DNA of 64,000 nt from Ampullimonas aquatilis (GCF_049675895.1 NZ_CP183834.1:744001-808000); one strand, 5' to 3'; positions 51,034-60,894 are shown, numbered from the stretch's first letter. Translations and numbers: made by a program. The notes: generated from the letters alone by a model not told the origin.

Positions 51034-52464
51034 ATGGCGTCCATTTTTCCTGGTTTCCCAGATTCCAAGCCTGAACCCGCCCAACCCGCTTTGGTGGAAC
51101 GAGGCTGGGTGCGGTTTTGGAAGCACTTGAATGTGGTTGACCCTTTCCATCCAAGTGCCCGGGCTTTATCCAGACTGCATCTGCTTTCCCGACTGGTGCT
51201 GGTGTTGCTGGGTATTTGTCTGTGTATCGCGTTCTTTTTCATCAAGCGCATCAATCAACCCACGATGGTCAGCGAAGCCTTGGGCAATCCCATTGCTTCA
51301 TTAAGAAGTGGGTCGGTAGATCCCTTGTATCTGGTGCAGTCATCCGATGTGGAGCTGCGCTTATCCAAGATTTATGAACAGATTCACAATAACCAATTAA
51401 ATGACGCCCAGTTCACGGTTGAAAAACTGGAACAGGACTATCCGAATCTGCCAGTTGCACACATGATCCGCGGCGATTTGCTCATGGCCAAGGCGCGAGC
51501 ATTGAGTACCATTGGCGTGGGTACGGGACAAGCTGAAGAGCGATTGGCCGATCTGCGTGCTGAATTCAAGGCGCGCTTACTGGCAATTCAGCAGCCGCCC
51601 AATAAAGAAGTTGTGCCGGCTATGTTGATGCGCTTGGCCGAGCAGCAAAAAACGGTGTTATTGGTGGATGCCGGTCGCAATCGCATGTATGTGTACGAGA
51701 AAAAGCAGGATGTCTTGCACTATGTCGCTGACTACTATGTGTCGATCGGTAAGCTCGGCACAGAAAAGTCGCGTGAAGGCGATCAGAAGACGCCACTCGG
51801 TGTTTATGAAATCACTCAGTCCTTGCCTTCAGAAAAATTGCCGGAGTTTTATGGCAAAGCTGCCATGGCACTTAATTACCCCAACGAATGGGATGTGCTG
51901 CATGGCAAGACCGGACACGGCATCTGGATTCATGGTGTTCCATCTCCCATGTATGCACGACCACCCTTGGCCAGTGATGGTTGTCTGGTCATGTCCAATC
52001 AGGATGTTGAGGCCATTACGCATATGGTGGTACCTGGCGTGACGCAGGTGGTGATTACCGATCATATTGACTGGAATGATGCGCGTTCCAACAACCAGGC
52101 CGAGGCTGAGGTCAGCCAGTCGCTCAAGACTTGGCATAAAGACCGGATGCAGAAAGACTGGGATGGTTTTCGTCAACATTATTCCAGTCAATTCGCGATG
52201 TCATCGATTAAGCCAGAAGTTTTGACTGATACCTTGAAGGCGCGATTGGTGCAGACCAGTCCAGGCGCTCAGATTTCTAATTTATCGATTTTGGGTAGTC
52301 CACAGAGCAAAGGGATGGTGGTTACGACTTTTGATTTGATCCAGTCCATCAACAATCAAACTCACACAGAAAAATATCGCCTGTACTGGCAAAAAGAGCG
52401 GGGCAATGCCTGGAAGATTGTCTATGAAGGCGTGGTGCCCGTTCCTGCCGAGTTGACACTCTGA
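51034..52464 (+). CDS. L,D-transpeptidase (YkuD) with NTF2-like C-terminal domain
   Basis: The 476-residue protein has one transmembrane helix near residues 50-70 (RLVLVLLGICLCIAFFFI) and then a helical spacer. The YkuD catalytic domain has GIWIHGVPSPMYARPPLASD followed by GCLVM, giving the catalytic His and Cys. The C-terminal domain of about 115 residues (SQSLKTWHKDRMQKDWDGF) resembles the end of the preceding TPR protein. It makes 3-3 crosslinks in peptidoglycan or attaches proteins to it. Gene order suggests a link with the secretion and sorting genes that follow. Confidence 0.87.
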   Translation: MASIFPGFPDSKPEPAQPALVERGWVRFWKHLNVVDPFHPSARALSRLHLLSRLVLVLLGICLCIAFFFIKRINQPTMVSEALGNPIASLRSGSVDPLYLVQSSDVELRLSKIYEQIHNNQLNDAQFTVEKLEQDYPNLPVAHMIRGDLLMAKARALSTIGVGTGQAEERLADLRAEFKARLLAIQQPPNKEVVPAMLMRLAEQQKTVLLVDAGRNRMYVYEKKQDVLHYVADYYVSIGKLGTEKSREGDQKTPLGVYEITQSLPSEKLPEFYGKAAMALNYPNEWDVLHGKTGHGIWIHGVPSPMYARPPLASDGCLVMSNQDVEAITHMVVPGVTQVVITDHIDWNDARSNNQAEAEVSQSLKTWHKDRMQKDWDGFRQHYSSQFAMSSIKPEVLTDTLKARLVQTSPGAQISNLSILGSPQSKGMVVTTFDLIQSINNQTHTEKYRLYWQKERGNAWKIVYEGVVPVPAELTL

Positions 52465-52636
52465 TTATTCCTGCACTAGGACGCTTGTTGGACCAGCCCA
52501 TTTGCATAGGGGCACTTCAACACCGTTCAATGACTTGTCATCAATGCTGACTGTCTTCAATTTTTAATCTTTTTGTCATACTTCTTCCGCATACTTATCG
52601 ATCTTTCTGGTACTGCATGGTGCAAACCTGAGATTG

Positions 52637-53083
52637 ATGGGCATGAACAACACTCTGCACAAAACAAATTACAGATCTACTAGCCAGTTTGGCTTCACAC
52701 TGCTCGAATTGCTGGTGGTGATGGTCATCATTGGGCTTCTGGCTGCCTATGTAGGGCCAAAATACTTTACCCAAGTCGGGAAGTCTGAAGTTAAAACTGC
52801 CAAGGCTCAAATCAATGGACTGGAAAAAGCCCTTGACCAATATCGGCTCGATACCGGTCATTTTCCCACTGCCGAACAAGGCTTGAGTGCATTGAATAGC
52901 AAGCCTGAAAACGAAGAAAAATGGGAAGGCCCCTATATGGCTAAGGCCATACCCAAGGATCCCTGGGGTAATGTTTATCAGTACAAGATTCCTGGCGAGC
53001 ATGGTGACTACGATTTGTACTCCTTTGGCAAGGATGGCAGATCGGGTGGTGAAGGTCAGGACGCTGACATCACCAACTGGTAA
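52637..53083 (+). CDS. gspG: Type II secretion major pseudopilin GspG
   Basis: About 148 residues from the ATG at 52637; a TTG one codon earlier and an ATG two codons later are also in frame. The prepilin peptidase site is FGFTLLELLVVMVIIGLLAA, with the Glu at +5 that directs assembly. Family blocks follow: HFPTAEQGLSALNSKPE, DPWGNVYQYKIPGEHGDYDL and a C-terminus DITNW. It polymerises into the pseudopilus that pushes substrates through the secretin. First gene of the secretion operon. Confidence 0.93.
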   Translation: MGMNNTLHKTNYRSTSQFGFTLLELLVVMVIIGLLAAYVGPKYFTQVGKSEVKTAKAQINGLEKALDQYRLDTGHFPTAEQGLSALNSKPENEEKWEGPYMAKAIPKDPWGNVYQYKIPGEHGDYDLYSFGKDGRSGGEGQDADITNW

Positions 53084-53098
53084 TCGAGCGTTACTGTG

Positions 53099-54286
53099 AT
53101 GCAGTTCATCATCACGGCCATGCGACAGCATGAGTTGCATATATTTGCAATCGATGCCACCTCTGAAGATGAGGCGATTGCGCGGGCCAAAACCCAAGGC
53201 TACGCGGTTTTAAAAGCTGAACAGAAAAAGCAGTTGATTGATCTATCGGGGCTGGTGCGTAAGGAGTTTCCGCATACCCAGTTCAATCAAGGCTTGTTGT
53301 CATTGATTAAAGCCGGTTTGTCACTGGTAGAGTCAATCGAGGCGCTGGCCGAAAAAGAAGCTCGTGCCGAGAGCAGCCGGGTTATCAAGAAATTATTGGG
53401 GCACCTTTATGAGGGGCTGACATTTTCTGCAGCACTGGAAAAACAGCCCGAAGTTTTTCCGGCCATTTATATCGCCACCATTCGAGCCAATGAACGCACC
53501 GGATCTTTGGTTGAGGCCATTGAACGCTACATCGCCTATCGAGCTCAGGTGGATGAGGTGCGCAAGAAGATAGTGAGTGCTTCCATTTATCCAGCCGTCA
53601 TCATGGGCGTGGGTGGTTTGGTGATTTTGTTTTTGCTGTTTTACGTGATCCCCAAATTTAGTACCGTGTTTGAAGATATGGGTGATCGCATTCCGGCCAT
53701 GTCTCGCTATCTGCTGAATTGGGGCAAGTTTGTCGAAACCAATGGTTCCAGTGTTTTTTTATTCCTTGGTCTGGTGATAGTGGGTATTTTTGTTTTGTTT
53801 GGTCAAGCTTCGGTGCGTGCCTTAATTGGACGACAGTTCAACAAAATTCCTAGTATTGGTGACTTTACCAAGCTCTATCAGTTGAGCCGTTTTTATCGAA
53901 CCATGGGCATGTTGCTGAAGGCTGGTATACCGGTGGTCACAGCCTTGGGCATGATTGAAGGTTTGTTGCCGGAGTCGTTTCGCAACAATTTGCAGCAAGT
54001 CAAAACACATATCAAAGAAGGTGTGTCGATGTCGCAGGCATTTGAAAGAAATGGCCTGACGACGGCAGTGTCATCACGCATGTTGCGAGTGGGTGAAAAA
54101 ACTGGCCAGATGGGTGAGATGATGGAGCGTATCGCCGTTTTTTACGAAGCGGATGTGGCCGAAAAAATTGACTGGTTTGTACGTTTGTTTGAGCCTATTT
54201 TGATGATTGTGATTGGTGTCATCATTGGTGTGGTAATTCTGTTGATGTACGCACCGATCTTTGAACTGGCTGGGAGCGTGCAATGA
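53099..54286 (+). CDS. gspF: Type II secretion inner-membrane platform protein GspF
   Basis: About 395 residues from the ATG at 53099; a GTG one codon upstream is the alternative. It has two copies of the GspF/PilC helical domain (GLLSLIKAGLSLVESIEALA near 65 and RFYRTMGMLLKAGIPVVTAL near 265). Transmembrane helices lie around 165, 220 and the C-terminus (ILMIVIGVIIGVVILLMYAP). It anchors the ATPase GspE. The end overlaps gspE by 4 bases. Confidence 0.93.
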   Translation: MQFIITAMRQHELHIFAIDATSEDEAIARAKTQGYAVLKAEQKKQLIDLSGLVRKEFPHTQFNQGLLSLIKAGLSLVESIEALAEKEARAESSRVIKKLLGHLYEGLTFSAALEKQPEVFPAIYIATIRANERTGSLVEAIERYIAYRAQVDEVRKKIVSASIYPAVIMGVGGLVILFLLFYVIPKFSTVFEDMGDRIPAMSRYLLNWGKFVETNGSSVFLFLGLVIVGIFVLFGQASVRALIGRQFNKIPSIGDFTKLYQLSRFYRTMGMLLKAGIPVVTALGMIEGLLPESFRNNLQQVKTHIKEGVSMSQAFERNGLTTAVSSRMLRVGEKTGQMGEMMERIAVFYEADVAEKIDWFVRLFEPILMIVIGVIIGVVILLMYAPIFELAGSVQ

Positions 54287-55971
54287 AGCGTGATATTGAG
54301 CATGACAACCTGTTGGCTATATCTTCATTACAGATTGCCGAGGCCCGGCAACAGGCGGCGCTCAATCAGAAAAGTGTCATAGAAGCATTGGAGGAATTGC
54401 TTGATACGTCACCTGACCGCTTCATGCGCCTGGTGGCTGATTATCTGCACTACCCACTCTTTGGTATGGGTGAGCTAGAGCAACAGCAAGTTGATTTTCA
54501 AGCCATTTCTTATGGTGAGTGTCTGGCAAAAAATTGTTTGCTGCTAACAGTTAATGATCAGTACACACTTGTTATCGCCAATCCATTTGATCAAAATTTA
54601 TTGAGCTGGTGTGAAACACGTATTGCTCGGATTGATCAGATTGTTATCGCGCATCAATTGGATATTGCTGCCTATCTTGGCCGTAAAGAAGAAGGGATGC
54701 GGGCGGTCGACACCGCCTTGGAAAACCAGGCTTCTCAGGAAGTCAGTGATGAAACCATCATTGATCTAACCATTCAAAAAATTCATGAAGATAACAGCCC
54801 GGTAGTCAGACTGGTGCACTCCACGCTATACGATGCTTTGAAGAGTGGTGTCAGTGATATCCATCTGGAATCACATAATAATAGTCTGCAAATCAAGTAC
54901 CGGATTGATGGTGCCTTGATTCATATCGGTACTTCCGACGGTAGAGAAGTCGCTGAACAAGTGATTTCCAGAATCAAGGTCATGTCCGAACTGGATATAT
55001 CGGAACGACGCATTCCGCAAGATGGTCGTTTTCGAATTCGAGCATTGGGGCGGCAGATTGATTTTCGGGTTTCCATCATGCCCAGCATTCATGGCGAAGA
55101 TGCGGTACTGCGAATTCTTGATAAAAAGCTCGCCAACGAAACAACTTCATTAAATTTGAGTTACGCCGGATTTGATGACGCCACGCTTACCCAATTTCGC
55201 CGACTGATTCAGGAGCCATATGGCCTGGTTTTAGTCACTGGCCCAACCGGTAGCGGCAAGACCACGACACTCTATGCGGCACTCTCCGAAATCAATCGCG
55301 GCGATGACAAGATCATTACCATTGAAGATCCGGTTGAATATCAGCTCAATGGCATTTTGCAAATCCCTGTGAATGAAAAGAAGGGACTGACTTTTGCGCG
55401 TGGCTTGCGATCAATTTTGCGACATGATCCGGATCGCATCATGGTAGGTGAAATTCGTGATCCTGAAACAGCGCAAATTGCAGTGCAATCTGCTTTGACT
55501 GGCCATTTGGTTTTCTCAACCGTGCATGCCAATAACGTCTTTGATGTCATCGGCCGCTTTACCCATATGGATGTTGATCCATACAGTTTTGTTTCGGCAC
55601 TGAATGGTGTATTGGCACAACGCCTGATTCGAGTCAGTTGTCCGCATTGCGTAAAAGAAATCAAACCAGATTACGATGAATTGCGTTTGGCTGGCATCAT
55701 GGATAGTGCAATCCAGACTGGCCTTTTTAAGGCAGCACAGGGTTGTGGACAATGCCGTGGTACTGGTTATAAAGGTCGAAAAGCGATTGGTGAATTACTC
55801 ATATTGAATGATGAGATTCGTGAGTCGATCATTGCCAGAGAAAGTATTCGCAAGATTAAAGAAGCAGCCAAGCGGAATGGCACACGGCTACTCAGAGAGA
55901 GTGCAGTGAATCTGTTACTCAATGGTGAAACGACTTTGCAGGAGGTGAACCGTGTCACTTTGGCATCGTAG
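54283..55971 (+). CDS. gspE: Type II secretion ATPase GspE
   Basis: The 562-residue protein has an N-terminal GspE/MshEN domain, Walker A VTGPTGSGKTTTLYAA, an Asp box (ITIEDPVEYQLNGILQIPVN), Walker B DRIMVGEIRDPETAQIA and a His box (GHLVFSTVHANN). The C-terminal zinc motif has Cys pairs in VSCPHCVKEI and GCGQCRGTGYKGR. It powers pseudopilus assembly. The last 20 bases overlap the start of the following GTG-initiated gene. Confidence 0.94.
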   Translation: MKRDIEHDNLLAISSLQIAEARQQAALNQKSVIEALEELLDTSPDRFMRLVADYLHYPLFGMGELEQQQVDFQAISYGECLAKNCLLLTVNDQYTLVIANPFDQNLLSWCETRIARIDQIVIAHQLDIAAYLGRKEEGMRAVDTALENQASQEVSDETIIDLTIQKIHEDNSPVVRLVHSTLYDALKSGVSDIHLESHNNSLQIKYRIDGALIHIGTSDGREVAEQVISRIKVMSELDISERRIPQDGRFRIRALGRQIDFRVSIMPSIHGEDAVLRILDKKLANETTSLNLSYAGFDDATLTQFRRLIQEPYGLVLVTGPTGSGKTTTLYAALSEINRGDDKIITIEDPVEYQLNGILQIPVNEKKGLTFARGLRSILRHDPDRIMVGEIRDPETAQIAVQSALTGHLVFSTVHANNVFDVIGRFTHMDVDPYSFVSALNGVLAQRLIRVSCPHCVKEIKPDYDELRLAGIMDSAIQTGLFKAAQGCGQCRGTGYKGRKAIGELLILNDEIRESIIARESIRKIKEAAKRNGTRLLRESAVNLLLNGETTLQEVNRVTLAS

Positions 55972-56764
55972 TTCCAGTTTGATATATCTGGCACCACTAC
56001 TGATTGAATGGCAGTCTGAGTCTGGTCATGATGTTGATGGCCGCATTGAAATTCAAGAATCGCAGACACCTTTGCAGATTGCCACATTATTTGAATCAGC
56101 CACGAAAGAAAGTCAGCGCCGTCAGGCTAATCTGGATCATGTTGCGATTTCCTTGTCATCCGAATTGGTAAAAGCTTTTATATTGCCTTGGCAAGAAAAG
56201 CTAATGACAGGCAAGCAATTGCGAGCATATGTCAGTTATTACTTTCAGGAACGTTTTGGGCTAGATGGCAGTGAATGGGAATTTCGTATATTTCGACAGG
56301 GTTATGGTTTGCCAGCCTTGGCTTGCGCGTTGTCAAAATCAATTTTGAAAGAAATCGCTCTTAATGCCAAGGCACAAGGCTTGACGATAAGTCGTATAGA
56401 ACCATACTTTGCAACGGTACTTAACCGAATTGGTCATTTGGTCGATCAGTCACCTTGTTGGATTGTGATTGAAGAAGATTGCGGATTGAGTGCTTTGTAT
56501 CAGGCGACAGAACAAGGATACGTGCATTTTGTTCGCTGGAACAAAACTGGCCAGAGTTTGACCGATCTGATTGATCGTGAGGCCAAAATTTTACTCCTGC
56601 CACAGACTGATGCGCCAATTTATTTATATAGTCGTTCTGGCATGGCTAATACCAGTAATCAAAGTACCAATCAGCAGATTATCCGTCTTCAACAGCGCAG
56701 TACAGCTACATCAACGAGTAAATTAAAAATCGCTGGATGCTCTCAAGGAGGACGGTATGAGTAA
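55952..56764 (+). CDS. PilM/GspL-like cytoplasmic component
   Basis: The 270-residue protein starts with GTG at 55952 after the excellent site AGGAGGTGAACC inside gspE. No membrane helix is evident. The fold pattern (HVAISLSSELVKAFILPW, LRAYVSYYFQERFGL, ISRIEPYFATVLNRIG) resembles the actin-like cytoplasmic part of GspL or PilM, but sequence similarity is weak. Position between gspE and two single-helix proteins matches PilM-N-O order. It likely couples GspE to the inner-membrane assembly proteins. Confidence 0.6.
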   Translation: MSLWHRSSSLIYLAPLLIEWQSESGHDVDGRIEIQESQTPLQIATLFESATKESQRRQANLDHVAISLSSELVKAFILPWQEKLMTGKQLRAYVSYYFQERFGLDGSEWEFRIFRQGYGLPALACALSKSILKEIALNAKAQGLTISRIEPYFATVLNRIGHLVDQSPCWIVIEEDCGLSALYQATEQGYVHFVRWNKTGQSLTDLIDREAKILLLPQTDAPIYLYSRSGMANTSNQSTNQQIIRLQQRSTATSTSKLKIAGCSQGGRYE

Positions 56765-57275
56765 CGCCATATCACTTGATTTTCATCAAAAACAGCAGCC
56801 CAGTTTAGTGATTGTTGCGGTCTTGTTATTGTTGACTGTCATCGTGTTTGGTCTGTTGGCATGGAGTTATCAAAATGATCAAGATGAAATTGAAGGTTAT
56901 CAGGAAAAGTTGAGCAGACTTGAAAAGTTAAGTCAGGTTAAAAAGGCGACAGTGAAAAGCGACAAACAAGATGAAAAGATCGTCAAAAATGCCAAGCGTA
57001 TTTATGATGAATTGACTATTCCATGGAGTGGCCTGTTTGATCGATTTGAGTCAGTCTCATTAAAAGACAAGATCAGTCTGATCAGCTTGACGCCGGTACC
57101 GAATACGCAGTCAGTAAAAATTATTGGTGAAGCCAAAAATATCAATGATGCAATTGATTATCTTGGTGAACTTTGTGGCAAGAGCGATTTTAGGCATTGT
57201 CATCTGGATAGCTATCAAAATACAGAAAAAGAGGCGCTTGCCTTGACTGAGTTTTCTGCCATAGTGCAATGGTAG
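56757..57275 (+). CDS. PilN-like inner-membrane assembly protein
   Basis: The 172-residue protein has one N-terminal helix (LVIVAVLLLLTVIVFGLLAW, about 17-36), then a coiled coil (DEIEGYQEKLSRLEKL). A small periplasmic alpha/beta domain with VPNTQSVKIIGEAKNINDAI, typical of PilN-type proteins, completes it. It overlaps the previous gene by 8 bases. In GspL the cytoplasmic and this periplasmic part are fused; here they are two genes, as in type IV pilus systems. Confidence 0.65.
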   Translation: MSNAISLDFHQKQQPSLVIVAVLLLLTVIVFGLLAWSYQNDQDEIEGYQEKLSRLEKLSQVKKATVKSDKQDEKIVKNAKRIYDELTIPWSGLFDRFESVSLKDKISLISLTPVPNTQSVKIIGEAKNINDAIDYLGELCGKSDFRHCHLDSYQNTEKEALALTEFSAIVQW

Positions 57276-57288
57276 TGATGGATATCCT

Positions 57289-57870
57289 ATGACAGCCTTG
57301 TCTCAACCATCAAACTCCTTCATGGGACGCATGAACTATGCAGTGCGGTGTGCTTGTGAATATAGTGGTTTGGTCGGCTTGACTCTATTGGTTTTTCTTT
57401 TAATTGGTTTGGCCATGCTCACATGGCTTCCATTAGAAACCGAAAAAAACACTCATCAACTGCGGGGGAAAATTGAGCATCTCAGTGAACAACTTTTAAA
57501 GGAAAAATCGGCCAGTCAAGAAGTTGGTCAGCCAGTGTTAACACCCATGGAAAGTTTTTACTCAGGATTCAGGTATACCCATGATGTGCCCGAAGTAATG
57601 AAGCAGATGCTTGAGTTATCAAAAAAAAATAATGTTCAGATCGAATCCGCCGATTTTAAAGTTGTCAAGGATGTCGATAGTCGTTTGTTGCGATACCAGA
57701 TGCAAATCCCGGTGAAATCAAATTATCAGAATTTCAGAGTATTCCTAAATCAATTAATGAAAGACGTACCTTATTTGGCGTTGAATGAAACCAGCTTTAA
57801 ACGTGACACAAGCAAAGATGACCAACTCGAAATCCGCCTGATTGTCGATCTTTATTTCTTGGCAGATTGA
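57289..57870 (+). CDS. PilO/GspM-like inner-membrane assembly protein
   Basis: The 193-residue protein has one transmembrane helix (GLVGLTLLVFLLIGLAMLTW, about 28-48). A coiled coil (HQLRGKIEHLSEQLLKEKS) and a ferredoxin-like periplasmic domain follow (VQIESADFKVVKDVD, YQNFRVFLNQLMKDVPYLAL), the layout of PilO/GspM type b. It is expected to dimerise with the PilN-like protein. It ends 1 base before the following ATG. Confidence 0.65.
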   Translation: MTALSQPSNSFMGRMNYAVRCACEYSGLVGLTLLVFLLIGLAMLTWLPLETEKNTHQLRGKIEHLSEQLLKEKSASQEVGQPVLTPMESFYSGFRYTHDVPEVMKQMLELSKKNNVQIESADFKVVKDVDSRLLRYQMQIPVKSNYQNFRVFLNQLMKDVPYLALNETSFKRDTSKDDQLEIRLIVDLYFLAD

Positions 57871-57871
57871 T

Positions 57872-58387
57872 ATGCTCGTTCCTGCAGAAATTAAAAATAA
57901 ATTACCTTGGTTATTCCTGGTAATCGTTCTGATTGCGGGAAATGAAATATACGGCCGTTTTTTTGTTCAGGAAGATCAGGATGAAGCATTGATCATTAAG
58001 CCATCGATGAAAAAAAATGGTCAGTCACGTTCAATCCAGGATGTACTTGATCTTGATTGGTTATCAAAACGGCAAGCGATTGCTACCCCTAAAGTGGTTA
58101 ATATTTTTCCTGGAAAGAACTGGAACCCTCCGCCACCACCGCCTCCCAAGGCGACCAAGATGGTGGCAGAAAAGCCGGTTGCCCCCAATCTGCCTTTTAC
58201 TTTCGTTGGCAGTCTGAAAGAGGAGGGTAAGTCCACTGTATTTTTAAGTGATGGCATGAAAGTCATTGTTGCCAGACAGAATGATGTTTTATTGAGTAGT
58301 TATCAAGTGATGGATATCCAGTCAGGACAGATCATTTTTAATTATTTGCCTTTGAACCAACAACAATCCCTCTCGACCGGGAAATAA
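57872..58387 (+). CDS. PilP/GspC-like protein with seven-proline run
   Basis: The 171-residue protein has an N-terminal transmembrane helix (LPWLFLVIVLIAGNEIYG). After about 60 residues comes a run of seven prolines (WNPPPPPPPKATK), then a small beta-domain (LPFTFVGSLKEEGKSTVFLS) like the homology region of GspC and PilP that touches the secretin. Start at 57872 chosen because the previous gene ends at 57870. The Pro run should need elongation factor P, whose gene and modifying enzyme are also in this window. Confidence 0.65.
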   Translation: MLVPAEIKNKLPWLFLVIVLIAGNEIYGRFFVQEDQDEALIIKPSMKKNGQSRSIQDVLDLDWLSKRQAIATPKVVNIFPGKNWNPPPPPPPKATKMVAEKPVAPNLPFTFVGSLKEEGKSTVFLSDGMKVIVARQNDVLLSSYQVMDIQSGQIIFNYLPLNQQQSLSTGK

Positions 58388-58390
58388 ACG

Positions 58391-60412
58391 ATGCTCAAGG
58401 ATAAGTTCCTCACGCCGCTGTTTTGTACTTTTGCTTTTTTGATTTTGGCAGGTTGTGCTGCGGGTCAGAAAAATATTGATAATGGTAAAGCGCTGTTATC
58501 GAAGGGAAAAATCGAAGATGGTATCAGTGAGTTGCAAAAAGCCGTTGATCTTGAACCAAATAATAAAGACTATCGATTACTGCTTCTACATCAAAAAGAG
58601 TTGCAGGTTAATGGCATGCTGGTCAAGGCCGATGAGGCACGCATGGCAGAAGATTATATCGAAGCAAAGTCGGTATATGAACGAGTGCTCAGTATTGATA
58701 AAGGCAATATGCGTGCTAGGCTGGGTCTTGATGCAATCGAAACTGGTAAGAAGCAGCGGGCTTTGATTGATGAGGCAGATAGCCTGATTGCGGCAGGTAA
58801 AAATGAAGAAGCTCTGGCAAGAGTGCGTGCCGTGTTAGCAGAAAATCCTAATCATCGGGACGCTCGGGCTTTGAAGCGACAGCTTGATGAAAATCTATCT
58901 CGTGCAGCACAAGTACCGGGATTAAAAGCAGCCTTGAAAAAGCTCGTCAATCTGGAGTTTCGAGATGCCAATATCAAAGCGGTGTTTGAAGCCTTGTCAC
59001 GTAGTACGGGGGTTAACTTTGTTTTTGATAAAGATGTGAAATCTGATTTAAAGGTCACACTTTTTGTTAATTCCATATCAGTTGAAGAAGTGATTAGCGT
59101 GCTTACTGTCACTAATCAACTGGAAAAAAAATATTTGAATGACAACACCGTTCTGCTTTATCCCAACCTGCCAGCCAAGGTAAAGGATTATCAGGAACTG
59201 GTTATCAAGACATTCTATTTGTCGAATGCCGAGGCCAAGCAGATGATGAATATGCTCAAGGCGATTACCAAGACGCGCGATATTTTTATTGACGAAAAGC
59301 TCAATAGTGTCACGATCCGCGATACGCCAGATGCCATCAAGCTGGCTGAAAAGCTGATTGCTTCACAGGATTTTGCCGAACCTGAAGTGGTTCTGGAAGT
59401 GGAAATTCTTGAGGTAAAGCGTTCTCGCCTTACCGAAATTGGTGTGGCTCCTCCCACCCAGTTTACTTTGCTCAATATTGTTCAAAGTCCTACTACCACT
59501 GCTGTATCCGGGAGTGGGCTGATCACGCAAACCACTAATCCGGTGACGACAACCAGTCAGTTGACAGCGGACAAGTTGAAAGACCTGAACAGTAGTAAAT
59601 TTGGTATCACTAATCCGGCTATTAACGTGAAATCGGAGTTGGGTGATACCAATCTACTGGCTAATCCAAGAATCAGGGTCAAAAATCGTGAAAAAGCCAA
59701 GATTTTGATTGGTGATAAAGTGCCTGTGATCACAACCACTTCTACTGCGAATGTGGGCGTGTCAGAGTCAGTGAATTATCTGGATGTGGGTTTAAAGCTG
59801 GATGTCGAACCGAATGTCTATCTGGATGATGAAGTTGGCATTAAAGTAGGTTTGGAAGTCAGTAACATCGTCAAGGAAGTCAAAAGTAATAGTGGCACCT
59901 TGACTTATCAGATCGGTACTCGTGCGGCCAATACGACTTTGCGATTACGTGACGGTGAAACGCAGGCACTGGCAGGTTTAATCAATGATGAAGATCGCAA
60001 AACGACAACAGGCTGGCCCGGATTTACGGATGTTCCAATTTTAGGCAGACTTTTTTCATCAGAGCGTTCTGATCGAAGCAAAACTGAGATCGTGCTGCTG
60101 ATAACGCCCCATATTGTGCGCAATATCGTCAATAAGTTTGCTACCCCTCTTGAATACTCATCGGGCACAGAATCCAGTGTGGGTGCAATTCCTTTGAGTT
60201 TACGTACCAGTGGTCGTTTGACCAGTCCACCAGCAGGTCGAGGTGGTCAACAAGGCCAGACCCCGCAAAATGGTTCAGTCCCCGGTAATGGGCCGGCACA
60301 GGTGCAGGAAGTACCTGCGGTGGAGCCAGCAGCAGCGCCACCTGTGAATGCCAACCCGGGTGAGCCAGTGGTAGCACCAGCGGGTGCCAACCCAGATGAA
60401 ATAAATAAATAG
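58391..60412 (+). CDS. gspD: Type II secretion secretin GspD
   Basis: The 673-residue lipoprotein has a lipobox (ILAGCAAGQ). An N-terminal TPR-like part lies at about 25-170, not usual in classical GspD and closer to the MshL/PilQ-like group. The N0/N1 domains come next (LVNLEFRDANIKAVFEALSR), and the secretin core has QALAGLINDEDRKTTTGWPG and EIVLLITPHIV. The last 75 residues are a Pro/Gly/Ala-rich tail. It forms the outer-membrane ring through which substrates leave; the lipid anchor may allow pilotin-free insertion. Confidence 0.9.
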   Translation: MLKDKFLTPLFCTFAFLILAGCAAGQKNIDNGKALLSKGKIEDGISELQKAVDLEPNNKDYRLLLLHQKELQVNGMLVKADEARMAEDYIEAKSVYERVLSIDKGNMRARLGLDAIETGKKQRALIDEADSLIAAGKNEEALARVRAVLAENPNHRDARALKRQLDENLSRAAQVPGLKAALKKLVNLEFRDANIKAVFEALSRSTGVNFVFDKDVKSDLKVTLFVNSISVEEVISVLTVTNQLEKKYLNDNTVLLYPNLPAKVKDYQELVIKTFYLSNAEAKQMMNMLKAITKTRDIFIDEKLNSVTIRDTPDAIKLAEKLIASQDFAEPEVVLEVEILEVKRSRLTEIGVAPPTQFTLLNIVQSPTTTAVSGSGLITQTTNPVTTTSQLTADKLKDLNSSKFGITNPAINVKSELGDTNLLANPRIRVKNREKAKILIGDKVPVITTTSTANVGVSESVNYLDVGLKLDVEPNVYLDDEVGIKVGLEVSNIVKEVKSNSGTLTYQIGTRAANTTLRLRDGETQALAGLINDEDRKTTTGWPGFTDVPILGRLFSSERSDRSKTEIVLLITPHIVRNIVNKFATPLEYSSGTESSVGAIPLSLRTSGRLTSPPAGRGGQQGQTPQNGSVPGNGPAQVQEVPAVEPAAAPPVNANPGEPVVAPAGANPDEINK

Positions 60413-60414
60413 CA

Positions 60415-60894
60415 ATGCCACGCTATAGCAAAAACCGGGGTTTTTCGCTGATCGAGTTATTGATTACGGTATTGATTATCGGGATTCTTGCTACAGGTGC
60501 GGCCAAACTGGTGATAGTTGATGTACAGCGAGAAAAAGAGCTGCAGCTTCGAATTGCTTTGCGACAAATTCGTACTGCTATTGATGATTATAAAAAGGCA
60601 GCAGAGGGAAAGCGTGTGGAGGTGAAATCTGATGAATCTGGCTACCCCAAAAAATTAAATGATCTTGCTGAAGGTGTGGTGGACATCAAGGATCCCAAAG
60701 GGAAAAAAATTTATTTTTTGCGAAGATTGCCAATTGATCCGATGGCACCATCGGGTATTTCAGCGGAGGCTTCCTGGGGGACTCGCAGTTCCGAAAGTGG
60801 GCCAGAAAATCCACAGGATGGGAAAGATGTGTTCGATGTGTATTCGAAATCGGATCGAGTTGGATTAAATGGAATGCCATATCGTGACTGGTAA
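60415..60894 (+). CDS. Second GspG-like pseudopilin
   Basis: The 159-residue protein has a prepilin signal (NRGFSLIELLITVLIIGIL) with Glu at +5. A charged helix follows, then a globular domain ending in SSESGPENPQDGKDVFDVYS and YRDW. It lacks the GspH/I/J/K features. With the next gene it gives three pseudopilins in the operon, all of GspG-like size and all ending in Trp. It may be a minor pseudopilin or tip protein. Confidence 0.82.
   Translation: MPRYSKNRGFSLIELLITVLIIGILATGAAKLVIVDVQREKELQLRIALRQIRTAIDDYKKAAEGKRVEVKSDESGYPKKLNDLAEGVVDIKDPKGKKIYFLRRLPIDPMAPSGISAEASWGTRSSESGPENPQDGKDVFDVYSKSDRVGLNGMPYRDW

Noticed and set aside
57872..58387. Naming the 57872 gene gspC outright
   Set aside because: Topology and position fit GspC or PilP equally and the sequence match is weak, so no symbol is given.
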